Positions 1 to 11,700 of a stretch of 64,000 nt of DNA are shown one piece after another. Both the position numbers and the translations under genes were made by a program. Every line of letters starts with the position of its first letter. Position 1 is the first letter of the stretch. The DNA is from Panicum virgatum (taxonomy: Eukaryota; Streptophyta; Magnoliopsida; Poales; Poaceae): contig NC_053139.1 in NCBI RefSeq assembly GCF_016808335.1, positions 16,114,782 through 16,178,781 on the forward strand, read 5' to 3'. Below the pieces are notes generated by a model. The model was not told the DNA's origin. It saw only the letters and a list, made by a program, of their open reading frames with translations, and did no database searches.

Positions 1-894
1 AAGAATTACCTCTAGTTCACCACGGTATGGCCGGCCGACTGGAAACCGCTCCCAAATCCTGATTTGCAAGAGGTATGCACAACCTCCTATGTTCGAGTCA
101 TTGCCAGCACGCCTACATGTGTCACAAAGCTGTCGGTAAAGCCAACCTAGTGCTGCCGACCCCCAGCTATACTGAGCGATGTTCTCCCACTGCTGTCCAA
201 GAATTTGAAGGACCATCCATGAGATGGTGTTTCCAGAACCATCGGGAAACATGAAGCCCGCTAACAGGTGCCACAACCACACGCGAGCATACCGCTCTAC
301 AGCCTCCTGAGGTGCTCCCTGAGGATAATGGTTGAAATTCTGCTTCAACCAAGCCGAGCTAACTCCTGAGGTCTTCCTGTCCTTGACTCCCTCAGGTGGT
401 TCTGGAGGTCGAATCCCAATGTGTGCCTCCACCATATCCCTCCATCCATCAGTCTGAATCATGCCGATCACTGCATTGCCCTCTAAAGGTAGCTCGAGAA
501 TCATCGCCACATCTTGCATACTGATGCTGACCTCCCTGCAAGGTAAATGGAATGAATGTGTTTCCGGCCTCCATCGGTCCACAAAAGCAGTCAAAAGAGG
601 TGCATCCATAACTGCGAGCCCCGCACAGACAACATGCGCCAGAGGAAGCATCCCAGCCCGGCGAAGGTATGACATGTACCGCTCATCCCACCGAAGTGGG
701 GAGTGGGTACGTGGGCCGAGGGGCTAAAGCGCCTGATATCATGCCAAACGAGTCGTTAGAGGGCTGGAAAATTTTTTATAAATTGAGGTGTGCTCGGTAA
801 AACAAATACAAACCTCGCCGCGGTCAACTAGGATGTGTGCTTGGTGGTTGGAGTCGTAGAACGTCTCTAGTAGGGGGAACCTGGGGTGCGCCAT
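1..894 (-). CDS. Plant mobile domain (PMD) protein, MULE-associated, partial
   Basis: The protein starts MAHPRFPLLETFYD at 894. It is interrupted by an intron (813-724, gt...ag; exons join in phase 0) and runs open to the window edge, so the C-terminus is missing. Diagnostic PMD strings are visible: WDERYMSYLRRAGML, TAFVDRWRPETHSFHLPC, QDVAMILELPLEGNAV, and a WLYRQLCD segment. This is the PMD/aminotransferase-like family (PF10536), often mislabelled 'phosphatase 7 long form' in plants. PMD genes are known both as host silencing factors (MAIN/MAIL) and as cargo of MULE and Ty3/gypsy elements. It lies on the same strand as, and downstream of, a broken MULE transposase, so element cargo is the likelier origin. 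No stop or frameshift is seen in about 270 codons, unlike the neighbouring transposase. Confidence 0.8.
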
Positions 895-1067
895 CCTACA
901 GTGACAAATCAAAACATGATCAGTTAGAACCTACAGAAAAATGAACCAAAAAAGTATTTAGAATGATCATGGTAATTAAAACAATAAATATAGACGATCA
1001 ATAAATAATATTGCAACAACGATTGCTGAGTAATAATGAACTCTATTTAAACTTGTATTGCTAATTA

Positions 1068-3803
1068 TTATTCATACAAAGCACAAACCTGTGTGCTATG
1101 CCTTTTTCTCTTTCTCAGGTCAGGTTGGGCCATTCTTTTTTGTTTAGATTTCTTTTTCTTCTTACATTTGCACTGAGAACAAAATCTATGGCACTTGGAG
1201 CAACGGTTTTGGCTCTTGTCCACATCAAAGTCACCGGTTCCGTAGTCTGCACTAGCCCGACCTTGCACCTCATCCATATCACCTTTGAGCCTTTTCTTTC
1301 GCCTCCTTCCTTAGGTTTCAACAATGACGCATCCGGCACGTACTCTACTCCCTCGTACTCCGGCCATTGAGATGGATCTAGGTAAGGTTCAAAACTAGCC
1401 TCCCATATTTTGATTGTGTTCGACCGAGCGTAGTACGGACTCAAGTAAGTGGGGCTTTTGAAACAAAAACTGCGGGCCCTACATGCCGTTATTAGGTGCG
1501 AGCATGGAAGGTGTAACAATTATGGAGTCATGGAAGTACAATCTCCAGCTCTGAGGTCCACTTTGTAATGGCGTCCTCCATGACTCTCACCTCTTATATT
1601 TGTACCACCTGCTCCTCTAACACCATAAATCATTCTTTCAGGCCCATAAGGCGCTGCAAGTTGATTCACCGATCTATTCTCAGCATCCCAAGGTGTTCAT
1701 GCGCTATTAGTCCCCACTGTTGACCCTTGTCCAACAAACTCCGAGCTTTCCCCCATCTATCGACGAAGTACTCGTTCAACTTTTCGAAAGAGAACTCTAC
1801 AATGCCAGCAACAGGTCTTGATCGAATACCTTCGAATATATTGTTCACTGACTCAGCATTGTTTGTGGTCATGATACCGTACCGCCACCCCCCGTCATCA
1901 TAAGCAAGAGCCCATTTGTTCTTGTCCACCATTGTACCTTTCAACCACTCCTTGGCCCTCTCATTCATGTCCTTTTCTAAATCAGCAAGTTTTTCTTCAA
2001 AAGCTTTCTCCATGCACACTGAACATAACAACTTTAGTTTCCCAATTAGTTCTTTTTTTTCTGACGCCTCCACATATTTGCTGCAAAGTGTCGCATGCAC
2101 CACCTATGCGCAAGAGGTGGAAATCCATCCATGTGCTCTTTAACGCAGTTTAGGAAACCATGGTGCCGGTCAGATATCATACAAACTTGCCTCGAGGGAC
2201 CCAACACATATAGCCGCACCAGCTTCATAAACCAAGACCAGCTATCGTTGTTTTCTCCTTCGGTCAAAGCAAATGCTAGAGGGACTAGTTGCCTATCAGG
2301 GTCCACGGCAACGGCCATCATTAGTGCCCCCTTATATTTACCCATCTAGAATGTGGCGTCCACAAGAATCACAGGTCGGCAATGCTGGAATGCTTCAGCA
2401 CATTGGGGAAAACACTAGAACACCCTTTGTAAAACATGCTTGTACACTCCGTTATGAGGAAGCATCATGTTTCCTGTGTACGTGAACCATCTTATGCCTG
2501 GATTGAAGAGGGACATGCCCGTCAACACCCTGGGCACCCTGGCATATGACTTTAACCAATCTCCCCACAACAGAGCTATAGCATGTTGCTTTGCACGCCA
2601 CACTTTGGAGTACTTCACCCGGTAAGAACTTAAAGCGAAAATAGACTCCATAAGCGAAGGAACTGAGGTGTCGCTGTCCTTCCGAACAATACCAAGGATC
2701 CGATGAGCAAGGTAACGTGCAGTGCACTGTGCATGAACTTGCTTCGGCTTCGACGATGCACATGTGTGAGGCTGTCTTACATTGGTGATCTTCCACTGAC
2801 CAGTGCCACTAACAATACGTGCCCAAACACCCCAAAGGCATCCCTGCTTGCATAGCACATCGTAGCGTACCCTCTTGTCTGAATGAACCACATAAAATGG
2901 TCGGTGGTGACGCACTACATAATCAGCCAAGAAAAACTGCAACTCTGAAAGGGAATTGAACTTCATGCCCTTTCGAATCTTCGGACAGTCACTATCAATT
3001 ACACACTCACTTTCAAAAATAGTTGAGTCACAAATGGCTCTATCGATCCTGCTAAGGTCCTTAGCATTTGATACTGCAGGGACTTCAACATGGGCTAACT
3101 TCAACATGCGCAACTCCTCGGCGGTATAAATAAATCGTTGATCATCATCAATTGCGTTGGCTCCTTCGCCGGCATCATTTTCCTGCTCTACTTGGGCCTC
3201 TACACCATTACCCTCCCGTTCTTCTACCCCGGTGTCTTCATCATCGTCGTCCTCATCACTACTATCATATTCGCTGTCCTCTGAACCTAAAGAAATATCA
3301 TCATCATCTGCAGCATCCGTGTCATCTTGTGCCTCGAAGCTATCTGGCCCCAAATGATCGGAAGCGACTGCCATATCGTAATCCGAAGCACAAGTGGGAT
3401 TTGGGACATCTTCTACAAAGGTTGACTCTTGAGTCATATTCTCAATAGGAAATGGAATTTCATCTACTCTCCCAACTGGTTCTTCTAATCTTGTTCTATG
3501 GGTTAATTCAACAACCACCTCCAAACAAATCACATTTGCACGAGCTACTATATCCTTGTACTTTCTCCAATGCATCTCAGATTCCAATGTCATCAAAACA
3601 TAATGTGCTCTAGCTTTACCACAATCAAATCTACCCCTCAGAGATATTTCATCAATTCCACATGAATGTTTTGAAACCACCCGGTCTACCAAATCCTTTA
3701 ACAATGGAGGACTATCGAACAGTTCGATATCCTCTACCATATTCTCAAACTCTCTATTTTCCTTAACCATACCACCATGAAAAACCCGAACTAATTCGTC
3801 CAT
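1068..3803 (-). pseudogene. MuDR-type MULE transposase, degenerate
   Basis: Starts MDELVRVFHGG at 3803. The first 462 codons are open and hold an acidic Asp/Glu tract and the MuDR DNA-binding region (KFNSLSELQFFLADYVV). The MULE transposase core follows (VILVDATF, then KYKGALMMAVAVDPD, then CMISDRHHGF and HRWCMRHFAANMW), then a SWIM-type zinc region (LPCSHLITACRAR) and a Cys-rich tail (CSKCHRFCSQC). Lesions seen: in-frame TAG at 2417-2415 and 2348-2346; a frameshift in an A8 run (T8 on the + strand, 2053-2060); a frameshift near 1670; a TAA at 1522-1520; replacement of a SWIM cysteine (TCC near 1534); and a frameshift near 1295. The usual role is cut-and-paste transposition of Mutator-like elements. 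This copy cannot make a full protein. No MULE terminal inverted repeats were recognised. Confidence 0.9.
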
Positions 3804-4759
3804 CTACAACAAAAAAGAAATCGGAGTACCTTCATCACTTATACAAAGAAATCAACTAAAAAACAATTCTTCACGGTGCCTAGTATCCATGAGTGAAACC
3901 CATATTAACATCCCCACTACTCAATCCTAGAAATCATATTAATCGATGCATGCACGTACTACCTCACGTCCAAATCAAGAGCAGAATACCATCTACGCAT
4001 CATCTAAAGCACTAATCATGACAAAACTATCAACTACGACATTATTTTTGAAATCAAGAACCAAACCCTAATCACCAAGAATCGCTAATATCTACAAATG
4101 TGCATGGTTAAAGGAGGAAAAAATGGGAGCAATACCTTCGGGGAAGGGTGGGGAACATTTCCCCCCACTCCCCCCCAAAACGCCGAATTTGGGGGGATCT
4201 GGGGGGGGGGGCGGGCGGCGGCGACCCCCTGGACGCGCTCTGGTCAGTGAGGAGTGAGGGAAAGAAAGGGAGGGTGGGGGGAGAAGAGGCCGATTCGGGC
4301 CCAGGACATTGGCCTTGTCGCGCCAGCCCGCCTGGCATGATAGGGAGGGCCACGTCATCGCCGACACGGCGCAGCGCTGGCTCGGGCCGCCAGCGTGGCC
4401 ACCCTGTCGTGCCACATGCACTGGCGCGACAGAGGCTATCTGTCGCACCGGGGCAAGTGGCGCGACCAAACGGGCTACTCCCTGCAAATAAAAACCAATA
4501 TGGGTTGAAATTAAAATATTATTAAAAAAGGTTAAAAATAAAAAAATTCCTAGGGTTGTGCATCTACCAGCGAGAGGCGGGTGTTGGCGAAGACCGAGCA
4601 GGGGTTGGGCGGCGCGAGGATGCGTGGGGCATGTTGGGCATCGTGCGGCGCGATTGATGGGCGGGATTGGGCAGGTACGGCGGGCGGGTAGATGCACGCA
4701 CGGTGAAAAAAAATAGGTAAAATCACGGGAAACATTTTAGAATCGCTGTTTTTTTCCCT
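3804..4759. other. MULE upstream region with long G-run; no gene
   Basis: 5' flank of the transposase pseudogene. AT-rich to about 4100, then strongly GC-rich. 4188-4226 carries a G6 run and a G11 run followed by short G tracts on the + strand, a strong G-quadruplex candidate. Overlapping ORFs in 4092-4697 are compositional and resemble nothing I know. Confidence 0.5.
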
Positions 4760-4883
4760 CATCTGGAGATTTCCCTTGTCCATGTTCTTTCTAGGTGGGG
4801 ACAGCAAGGGGGAATGTGAGGGGTGGGTAGGAAATTTTTAGGTGGATGGTGACTTCAAAAGTTAAGGTTCTTTATAGTATAGA
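4760..4883 (-). mobile_element. Helitron 5' terminus (second Helitron)
   Basis: Read on the minus strand the sequence begins TCTATACTATAAAGAACC at 4883, directly after an A (4884 is T on +). This is nearly identical to the 5' end of the complete Helitron at 16984 (TCTATACTATAAGGAACC). Both also share a GGTGGGGACRG...GTGAGGGGT stretch within about 100 bp. Grass Helitron 5' ends fit TCTMTAYTA. The element would extend leftward over the MULE and PMD genes. No acceptable CTAG 3' end with hairpin was found within 1-4760, so that end is outside the window or lost. Confidence 0.6.
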
Positions 4884-4924
4884 TAAAAGCAATAAAAGCA
4901 TTATAGCATCCATACCTGCCACCT

Positions 4925-5000
4925 GAGATGTAGCCTAGTGGTTGATTGTGCATCATTTTTCCGTTAAGACCAGAGTTCGACTCCCCTTTCTCCAGGTTTT
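4925..5000 (+). repeat. tRNA-like segment (SINE-like)
   Basis: TAGCCTAGTGG at 4931-4941 fits the Pol III A box (TRGYNNARNGG). AGTTCGACTCC at 4974-4984 fits the B box (GGTTCGANTCC). The 33-bp spacing is right for a tRNA head. No acceptor stem closes, so it is not a tRNA gene. A tRNA-derived SINE head is the best reading. Confidence 0.35.
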
Positions 5001-5065
5001 TTAACAAATTTAAATTCTGTCCAACATGCTATGTTTATAAATAAATTAATAACGAACATAAGAAT

Positions 5066-5140
5066 AAACAAATGTGTAATGCAGTGGTAATGCTTCTAAG
5101 ATTGCTCCCTAAGGCCACGGTTCAAACTCCCATGACATTT
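5066..5140 (+). repeat. Second tRNA-like segment
   Basis: TAATGCAGTGGTAATGC resembles an A box and is followed by GGTTCAAACTCCC, which resembles a B box. It lies about 135 bp after the first tRNA-like segment in the same orientation. It is more diverged than the first; it may be a second SINE head or chance. Confidence 0.25.
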
Positions 5141-5236
5141 TTCAGTTATTCTTTGCTCCATGTGCGCCATTGTGAAGTCATACATAAAATTAACTATTTT
5201 ATATACATCGAACATTTTATATATGTAATGTAATAT

Positions 5237-5424
5237 AAATACACATAAAATGTCACATTGTTGGGGGCTAATTGTGATGAATTTTACAAAACGTCACTAT
5301 GTTTTGGGCTTGAATATCCACCAATGCACATCCATGATGAAAAATAGACAAATCATAAATGCAGTGTCGTTCTCTGAAAATGTCATAGAAAATTCGTCAC
5401 AAATCAACAAATTTCTTGTAGTGA
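5237..5424 (-). mobile_element. CACTA-like terminus, fragment
   Basis: On the minus strand this starts CACTACAAGAAATTTGTTG at 5424, a common terminus of grass CACTA-type elements, followed by a TGACG-rich subterminal region. No coding sequence. The partner end was not found. Confidence 0.45.
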
Positions 5425-5889
5425 TCTCAACAAAAAATTTTGGTGGCAATAGCATATTCTTTCATGCATCCACTTAGTATTTTGTTGCAACATAGCCACA
5501 TTTATTGCAACAACCGAAGCAACCATACACCAACAAAAATATTTAGTGGCAATAGCATCTTCTTTCTTGCAACTACTTATGTATTTAGTTGCAATATAGC
5601 CACGTGATTTGCAACACAACGCATTGGTGGTAATATTGTTTACCAATCGCAATGACTCTGAATTTTGTGGCAAAAACACTTACATATTGCAACGAAAACA
5701 AACTTTATGACAACAACAACCTAACTGTGGCAAAAAAGATCATCTACTCACAATCAGATTTCTGATGGTGGCGAGAGCATCAATGATTTGCAACCAAATT
5801 ACAGAATGGATGCAATAGCACCTATCTAATGCAACTAATTCAGTGTAGTTGCAAAGATTTATGTGGCATTAGCCCTAAAATCTAGTAGT
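5425..5889 (-). mobile_element. CACTA-like terminus with GCAAC/GGCAATAG subterminal repeats
   Basis: On the minus strand this starts CACTACTAGATTTTAGGG at 5889. The interior repeats short motifs (TTGCAAC, GGCAATAGCAT) about every 40 bp, as expected of CACTA subterminal transposase-binding repeats. It abuts the Athila-like coding sequence at 5890 and probably removed or displaced its gag. The end at 5424 appears inserted in this subterminal region. Confidence 0.45.
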
Positions 5890-6720
5890 GTTTTGCCCAC
5901 CTCACCGACATCTACGCAATTGAAGCTAATCATGGTCAAGACACCTTGCAAACGAAGCCTCTCATCAACTGCAAGATTGAAGGAAGAACGTGCAAAGCGT
6001 TGTGCAACATCGGAGCTCAAGTAAGTATCATGTCGTCTAAATTTTTTGATACTTTACATGATACAACTATTAAACCAGACCATACACATATAAAATTAAT
6101 CATGAGGGATGGTAGAACTATTGAACCTCTAGGTGTGCTAAGAGATTTAAATGTTGCAATCTCATATCAAAACATTCCAACCGACTTTGTTTATAATTGA
6201 TGTTTGCCATGATAATCAACCTGATTTAATTCTTGGTAGACCTTTTCTTAAGTTGGTTAATGCTATTCTTGATGCGGGAAAGGGTAAATTAACCTTTAAT
6301 CTTGATGGATTTGAGTGCTCCTATAATTTTATACCCGCTTTACGGATTGCTTTACCTCCACCCCTTGACAACGACGAGGTGGAGAAGCTATGTTTTGTTG
6401 GTAACTTTAGAGACCCTCTCCAACGTGCCTTAGAGAGTAGTAACGATGAGATAGAGCAAGACATAGAACTAGCACAAGCGACCGAAGGCCTTCAATCTCA
6501 AGGCGGTGTTGTGAAAGAAGATAAGTTCGAGGACATCGGAGACATGCAACATGAAGAATGCGAAGCACATGAAGTTGAACTCAAGCCCTTACCCAAAGGA
6601 TTAAAATACGAGTTCCTAGGAGCTAACAAAACTTATCCAGTAATCGTTAGTGATGAGCTAAATCAAGAAGAAATGGATAAGCTGCTAAATCTCCTAAGAA
6701 AACACAAGAAAGCCATAGGA
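5890..6720 (+). pseudogene. Athila-like gag-pol fragment: protease region
   Basis: The frame opens FAHLTDIYAIEANHG without a start because the upstream gag is missing. It contains a retropepsin-like domain: KALCNIGAQVSIM, then DLILGRPFLKL. The catalytic Asp expected in CDLGA is Asn here. A frameshift near 6190 separates the two halves of the protease. The C-terminal part (LRKHKKAIG) is the linker that precedes reverse transcriptase in Athila-type Ty3/gypsy elements. The frame is cut at 6720 by a Stowaway MITE and resumes at 6957. Confidence 0.85.
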
Positions 6721-6956
6721 TCCCTCCGTTCCAAATTATAGGTCGTTTGACTTTTTTGACACCAAGTTTGACCACTCGTCTTATTCAAAAAATTTGTACA
6801 AACATAGTCAAATTTAAGTTATTTTTGAAGAACTTATATTGATAAAACAAGTCACAACAAAAGAAGTGCTATTTTGTATAAATTTTTAAATAAGACGAGT
6901 GGTCAAACTTGGGGACAAAAAAGTCAAAGGACCTATAATTTGGAACGGAGGGAGTA
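6721..6956. mobile_element. Stowaway-type MITE (Tc1/mariner)
   Basis: The left end TCCCTCCGTTCCAAATTATAGG and the right end, its inverse, terminate in GGAACGGAGGGAG followed by TA. The interior also folds back on itself (GACCACTCGTCTTATT versus AATAAGACGAGTGGTC), so the whole 234 bp is one hairpin. The left TA duplication and first C are missing (GGA directly joined to TCCCTCC), a 3-nt loss at the junction. It sits within the linker between protease and reverse transcriptase of the Athila-like element. Confidence 0.93.
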
Positions 6957-8161
6957 CCATCCATGACTTAAAAGGGATTAGCCCAGCCTTTTGCACCCAC
7001 CGTATACACTTAGAATAAAACTACAAGCCGGTAGTGGAGCCTCAACGAAGACTTAGCCATGCCATGCGCAACGTGGTGAAGGAGGTGATCAAGCTGCTAA
7101 ACGCTGGAATCATATACCCTGTGCCTAACAGCGAATGGGTGAGTCCAGTACATTGCGTACCGAAGAAAGGAGGACTGACCATCGTGAAGAACGAGAAGAA
7201 CGAGCTGATTCCATAGAGGACCGTGACTGGATGGAGGATGTGATCGACTACCGAAAGTTGAACAAGGCCACTAGAAAAGACCATTTCCCTCTTCCATTTA
7301 TAGATGAGATGCTAGAGAGGTTGGCAAAGCATTCATACTTCTGCTACCTTGACGACTACTCAGGCTTTATGCAAATTCCTATCCATCCAGATGACCAACA
7401 CCAAGACCATATTTCACATGTCCTTATGGCACTTTCGCTTACCGACATATGCCATTCGGACTGTGTAACGCCCCTGCATCCTTTCAACAGTGCATGATGG
7501 TCATATTCTCGGATTTCATTGAAGAGATCATGGAGGTCTTTATGGACGATTTCTCAGTTTACGGGACTAGTTTCGACCACTGCCTAAATAATCTTGATAA
7601 GATTCTCGCTAGGTGCGAAGAAGTTGATCTAGTGCTCAACATGGAGAAATGCCACTTCATGGTGAAGCAAGGGATAGTCTTAGGACATGTCATCTCTGAG
7701 AGAGGGATCGAGGTGGACCGAGCCAAGATAGAGACTGTAGAGCAGTTGCCACCACCTACAGATATCAAATCTCTTAGAAGCTTTCTTGGCCATGCCGGAT
7801 TCTACAGAAGATTCATCAAGGACTTCTCTAAAATCACTAAGCCTTTGACCCAGCTTCTCTAGAAAGATGTGCAGTATGATTTCAACAACGCTTGTATGCA
7901 GGCATTCCACAAGTTGAAGAGAGCTCTCACGAGTACTCCTATAATTCAACCTCCAGATTGGAACCTGCCTTTCGAGATCATGTGCGACGCTAGTGACTAT
8001 GCCGTCGGAGTTGTCTTAGGACAACGTAAGGATGGTAAAGTACATGCTATATATTACGTGAGTAAAATGCATAATGAAGCTCAAGTTAATTATGCAACCA
8101 CAGAAAAAGAGCTGCTAGCTGTAGTTTTTGCCATCGAGAAATTTCGATCTTATACTGTTAA
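6957..8161 (+). pseudogene. Athila-like pol: reverse transcriptase and RNase H N-terminal part
   Basis: The order is Ty3/gypsy reverse transcriptase then RNase H: SPVHCVPKKGG, DYRKLNKATRKDHFPLP, FGLCNAPASFQQCM, the catalytic FMDDFSVYG, LGHVISERGIEVDRAKI, FLGHAGFYRRFIKDFS, then the RNase H start EIMCDASDYAVGVVLGQ and YATTEKELLAVVFAIEKF. Lesions: TAG near 7214; a damaged GWRMCIDYRK block; a frameshift near 7390-7440; and TAG near 7862 (LTQLL*KDV). The FMDD box itself is intact. At 8161 the RNase H domain is interrupted by the Helitron and resumes after 16984. Confidence 0.92.
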
Positions 8162-8191
8162 CTAGTAGGGTGCACGTGCGGCACGCACGTG
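8162..8191 (-). terminator. Helitron 3' terminal hairpin and CTAG
   Basis: On the + strand CACGTGCG (8173-8180), loop GCA, CGCACGTG (8184-8191) form a perfect 8-bp stem ending 7 bases inside the CTAG-proximal tail. Helitron 3' hairpins act as the rolling-circle transposition terminator, not as a transcription terminator. Confidence 0.85.
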
Positions 8192-8710
8192 TTCGAAGAG
8201 TGATGTTGCAAAAAAAATGATCAAATTAAATTTTAGGGGCCACCAGCAATGAAAACTCAGCTTTGGTGAAAACGTATATAATTTCGTGGCGACATGGTCT
8301 TGATTATGGGCCTAATAAAAAATCGTGATTTCAATATATGGAAATGGAAACCTAATCAACAATCGTGATTTTAGAAATTCTGAAGGACGGACAAATTATC
8401 TATATCAATTTGTCGATGCAATGTTTACATACTTCTTAGTTGGATGTACAACAAATCTGTACAATATCCGAAATATGCATGCCTCAACTGCTCCGCCAAA
8501 TAACATGAGAATCAACTCAAATGATGAAGGAGATTCACCACTTGTCATCAGTATTTGACGTCTATCTCCGATCCCAATAATGATTGTACGATGTGTCCAT
8601 GTCCACTATCATGGCACCATGAAAGCATGTCAAGAAAAACCAATAGCATTGATACTTCAAAGAAAATAGTATATATCAAGTGAAATACCTGTATTCAAGT
8701 ATGAATGGTT

Positions 8711-11700
8711 CTATTTTTTAAATATGTAAAATGTCGCTAAAAACAATATTTTTGGTACTTCTACCAGAGGGATCCACGTCTTTGTTAGGTTTGGCCAACA
8801 TCCATGTAGTTGAACGTGAAACACCTCTTGATAAGGCAACATATAGCTGTCCATGAGAGAAAACAGGCTCTGGAAGATAGATCTCAAATTCGGTATAGTT
8901 TGACCCTGAGCTTTATTTATAGTTTTTGCAAAATTGAGTCTTATTGGAAATTGTTTCCTCTTGAACTTGAAAGGTAGTGAAATATCCTCTGATGGCGACA
9001 AGGGAATCCTTGGTATAAAAACTCGATTTCCAGCATGCTGTCCATTTACAATTTCACAATCAATTACATTGTCCTCAAAAGCCTTCACTATAAGTCGAGT
9101 TCCATTGCACAGTCCATTATGAGGATCCAAGTTTCAAAGGAGTATAACAGGACAGTTCTTCTTAATCTTAAGCTCATGTGGAGGAAGTCCATTTGGAGTA
9201 ATTGAGTTAAGAAAATCAAGAGGATAGTTATTAGTTGAATCATCATCTACGGAATCATGAATGTAGTAAATCTTTTCATTTCTAGGAAACTTTCCAATCA
9301 TCCTAGCATTGAGATTATCAACATGCTCATTTTTTGTTGATAGGATAGCACGCTCGTGCATGTAACTGGCGGAGATAGAGTTCGCAGCTAGATCAGGAAA
9401 CACATGATCAATGAGAGTGTCAATTGATTACTCATTAGTATACTCAAGCATAATGTCATCCGGCAGTTGCGCATAATCATTTTGAAAGGTTTTTTCTGTT
9501 CCCTCACCAATTCTTAATAGAAATTCCGAGAACCATACATCATTCTGGGCTCTCATGTTCTGCTTCAACTATATTATCTTGATATCATCCCATATATATG
9601 ATCGAAGTAAAGTGGCGTCACAAATTTGTGCTCTAGTACCTCTAGGAACAACAGGCAGAACTTGTCTAAAATCCCCACCAAACACTATTACTTTACCCCC
9701 AAACGGTAAATCACATTCTATAATATCCTGTAAAGATCTATCAAGTGTCTCTACTGCCTGTCTTCGTGTCATGGCAACCTCGTCCCATATAATTAGAGAT
9801 GCCTCACGCAAGAGTGCTGCAGTACCACTTTGTTTGGTAAAGTTGCACATAGAATTATCTTCAATTTTTATGGGAATTTTAAACCTCGAATGAGCTGTAC
9901 GGCCACCAGGCATGATGGATGCTACAATTCCAGATGTAGCTGTAGCTATTGCGATGCGATCCATGGATCGAATTCTGGCCAAAAGGGCGCTATAAAGATA
10001 TGTCTTTCCGGTACCACCAGGACCATCTACAAAAAAAAACTTTCCCTTTATTGTTGCTAACATGATCCAAAATTTCGTCAAAACCTTTCATTTGCTCAGC
10101 ATTAAGCGACTCAGATAACTTTAAGTCTTCATTAGAAATGACAATTTTCTTCTCCTCGGTTAGTTCCCTATAATAGTCTCTGCTCGTATCATCTGTTCGA
10201 GTAAAATTTTAAATATCAGTCAAAGTTCAATTCAAAATAAATTTAATAGTATAAATAATGTTAATGAGAATGGAAGGCATGAAACAGAATATGTAAATTA
10301 TCTTACCAGATTGATGTAGGGTTGGCAGACCATAATTTCTAATGTCTTTACCCATCGATGAAACAATATCAGCAATGCCTCGAAGCACAAACTGCTCAAC
10401 ATTTGAAGAATTTCCATGAACATGACCGTAGTCCTCAGCCATTGAATCAAAATGCTTTTCCCAAAGGGCACGGATGTTCGTGTACTCACAAAAAACCATA
10501 ATAGTGGCGAACATTCTTCTGAGAGCATATGGCATCTGAAAAGTTACTGCTTCGTTAAGTGCGGCATCAAGTGAGCTATCTGATTCAACAAGTCCATGTT
10601 TCTCACAGCATTCTCTAAATGTTGGACTGACCATACCACGGACTGTTCTGATTGATGTGAATGATGTTGGACCTCGAACATGGTTTAGAAGCACATGAAG
10701 ATAAAACCTTTCACCTTCAGATGGGTATGCATACACCAGCCTTCCAATCTGGAACCTTCTCTTTCTAGGTTTCCAAATTTTTTTGGACTTGTTCCATGTA
10801 TAATGTTCTGGAAATTCCCTGTATAAGTATCTTCGGGCATTTGGATCTTCGATATTCATTTTAAAGAACTCTGTAAGCATTGAACTCTGGTTCTTAGTGC
10901 GCTCTAGCACATCCTCAAGGTTGTCGTGATCATTGAATGGAACCATGTGCATCCCAGGAAGATGAACTTGCATTTGAAGCACAGGGGGATTCATGGAATA
11001 CAATGGGAATCTATAGAGTTGGTATACAGCTTCGATAGATGTAATACATTGTGCCTTCCTATACTGTTTAATTTCATTGATCTCTATCTCTTCAATCTGA
11101 TTATGATTCCCAACTGCAAATGATGCACAATCAGTTCCCTTGTATACATATTTATAGAGATACTTGCAGCACTTGATACTACTGCAAACTTCAACATTGA
11201 TGTGGCAGTTATATCTCATCAGGAGCGTTGGATTATATTGTACAACCCGTCTATTATCCAACCATTTCTTACGCACAAAAACCTTGTGACCATCATTCCT
11301 TCTTCTATATATAGGGTATGCATCCTTTCCTTGTTCTGTGGTCTCACTGAACTGTTTAGGATACTTGAAATGGCATCCACCATCTTGCATGCAAGCACAA
11401 TTTTTATTAAGAACTCCACAAGGACCATGCATCATATGTTTACATACAAGTTCATGGAGCAGAGGGTATTTTTTTTCATCGGGAAGTTCTGCTGAAATAT
11501 ATTTACCAAAATCATCAGGCCCATTAAGCTTTGAACTGCTCTCCATCACAAGCAAGAAATATTCATGCGGCAAACCTCTTTTCTGAAACTCAATAACATG
11601 TGCCCAGGCTGCCACCTTTCCAAAGTGACCCTTATTAACGAGAAAGTCATGAAGATCAATCAGTTTGGCATGGTAAACCCTTGCCACAATATCTAGTCTA

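Noticed and set aside
4548..4570. CTAG near a GTGC as the 3' end of the second Helitron
   Set aside because: It is flanked by C and G where A and T are needed, and there is no hairpin at the right distance.
4092..4697. 201-codon minus-strand frame
   Set aside because: Compositional frame through G/C runs; no recognisable domain.
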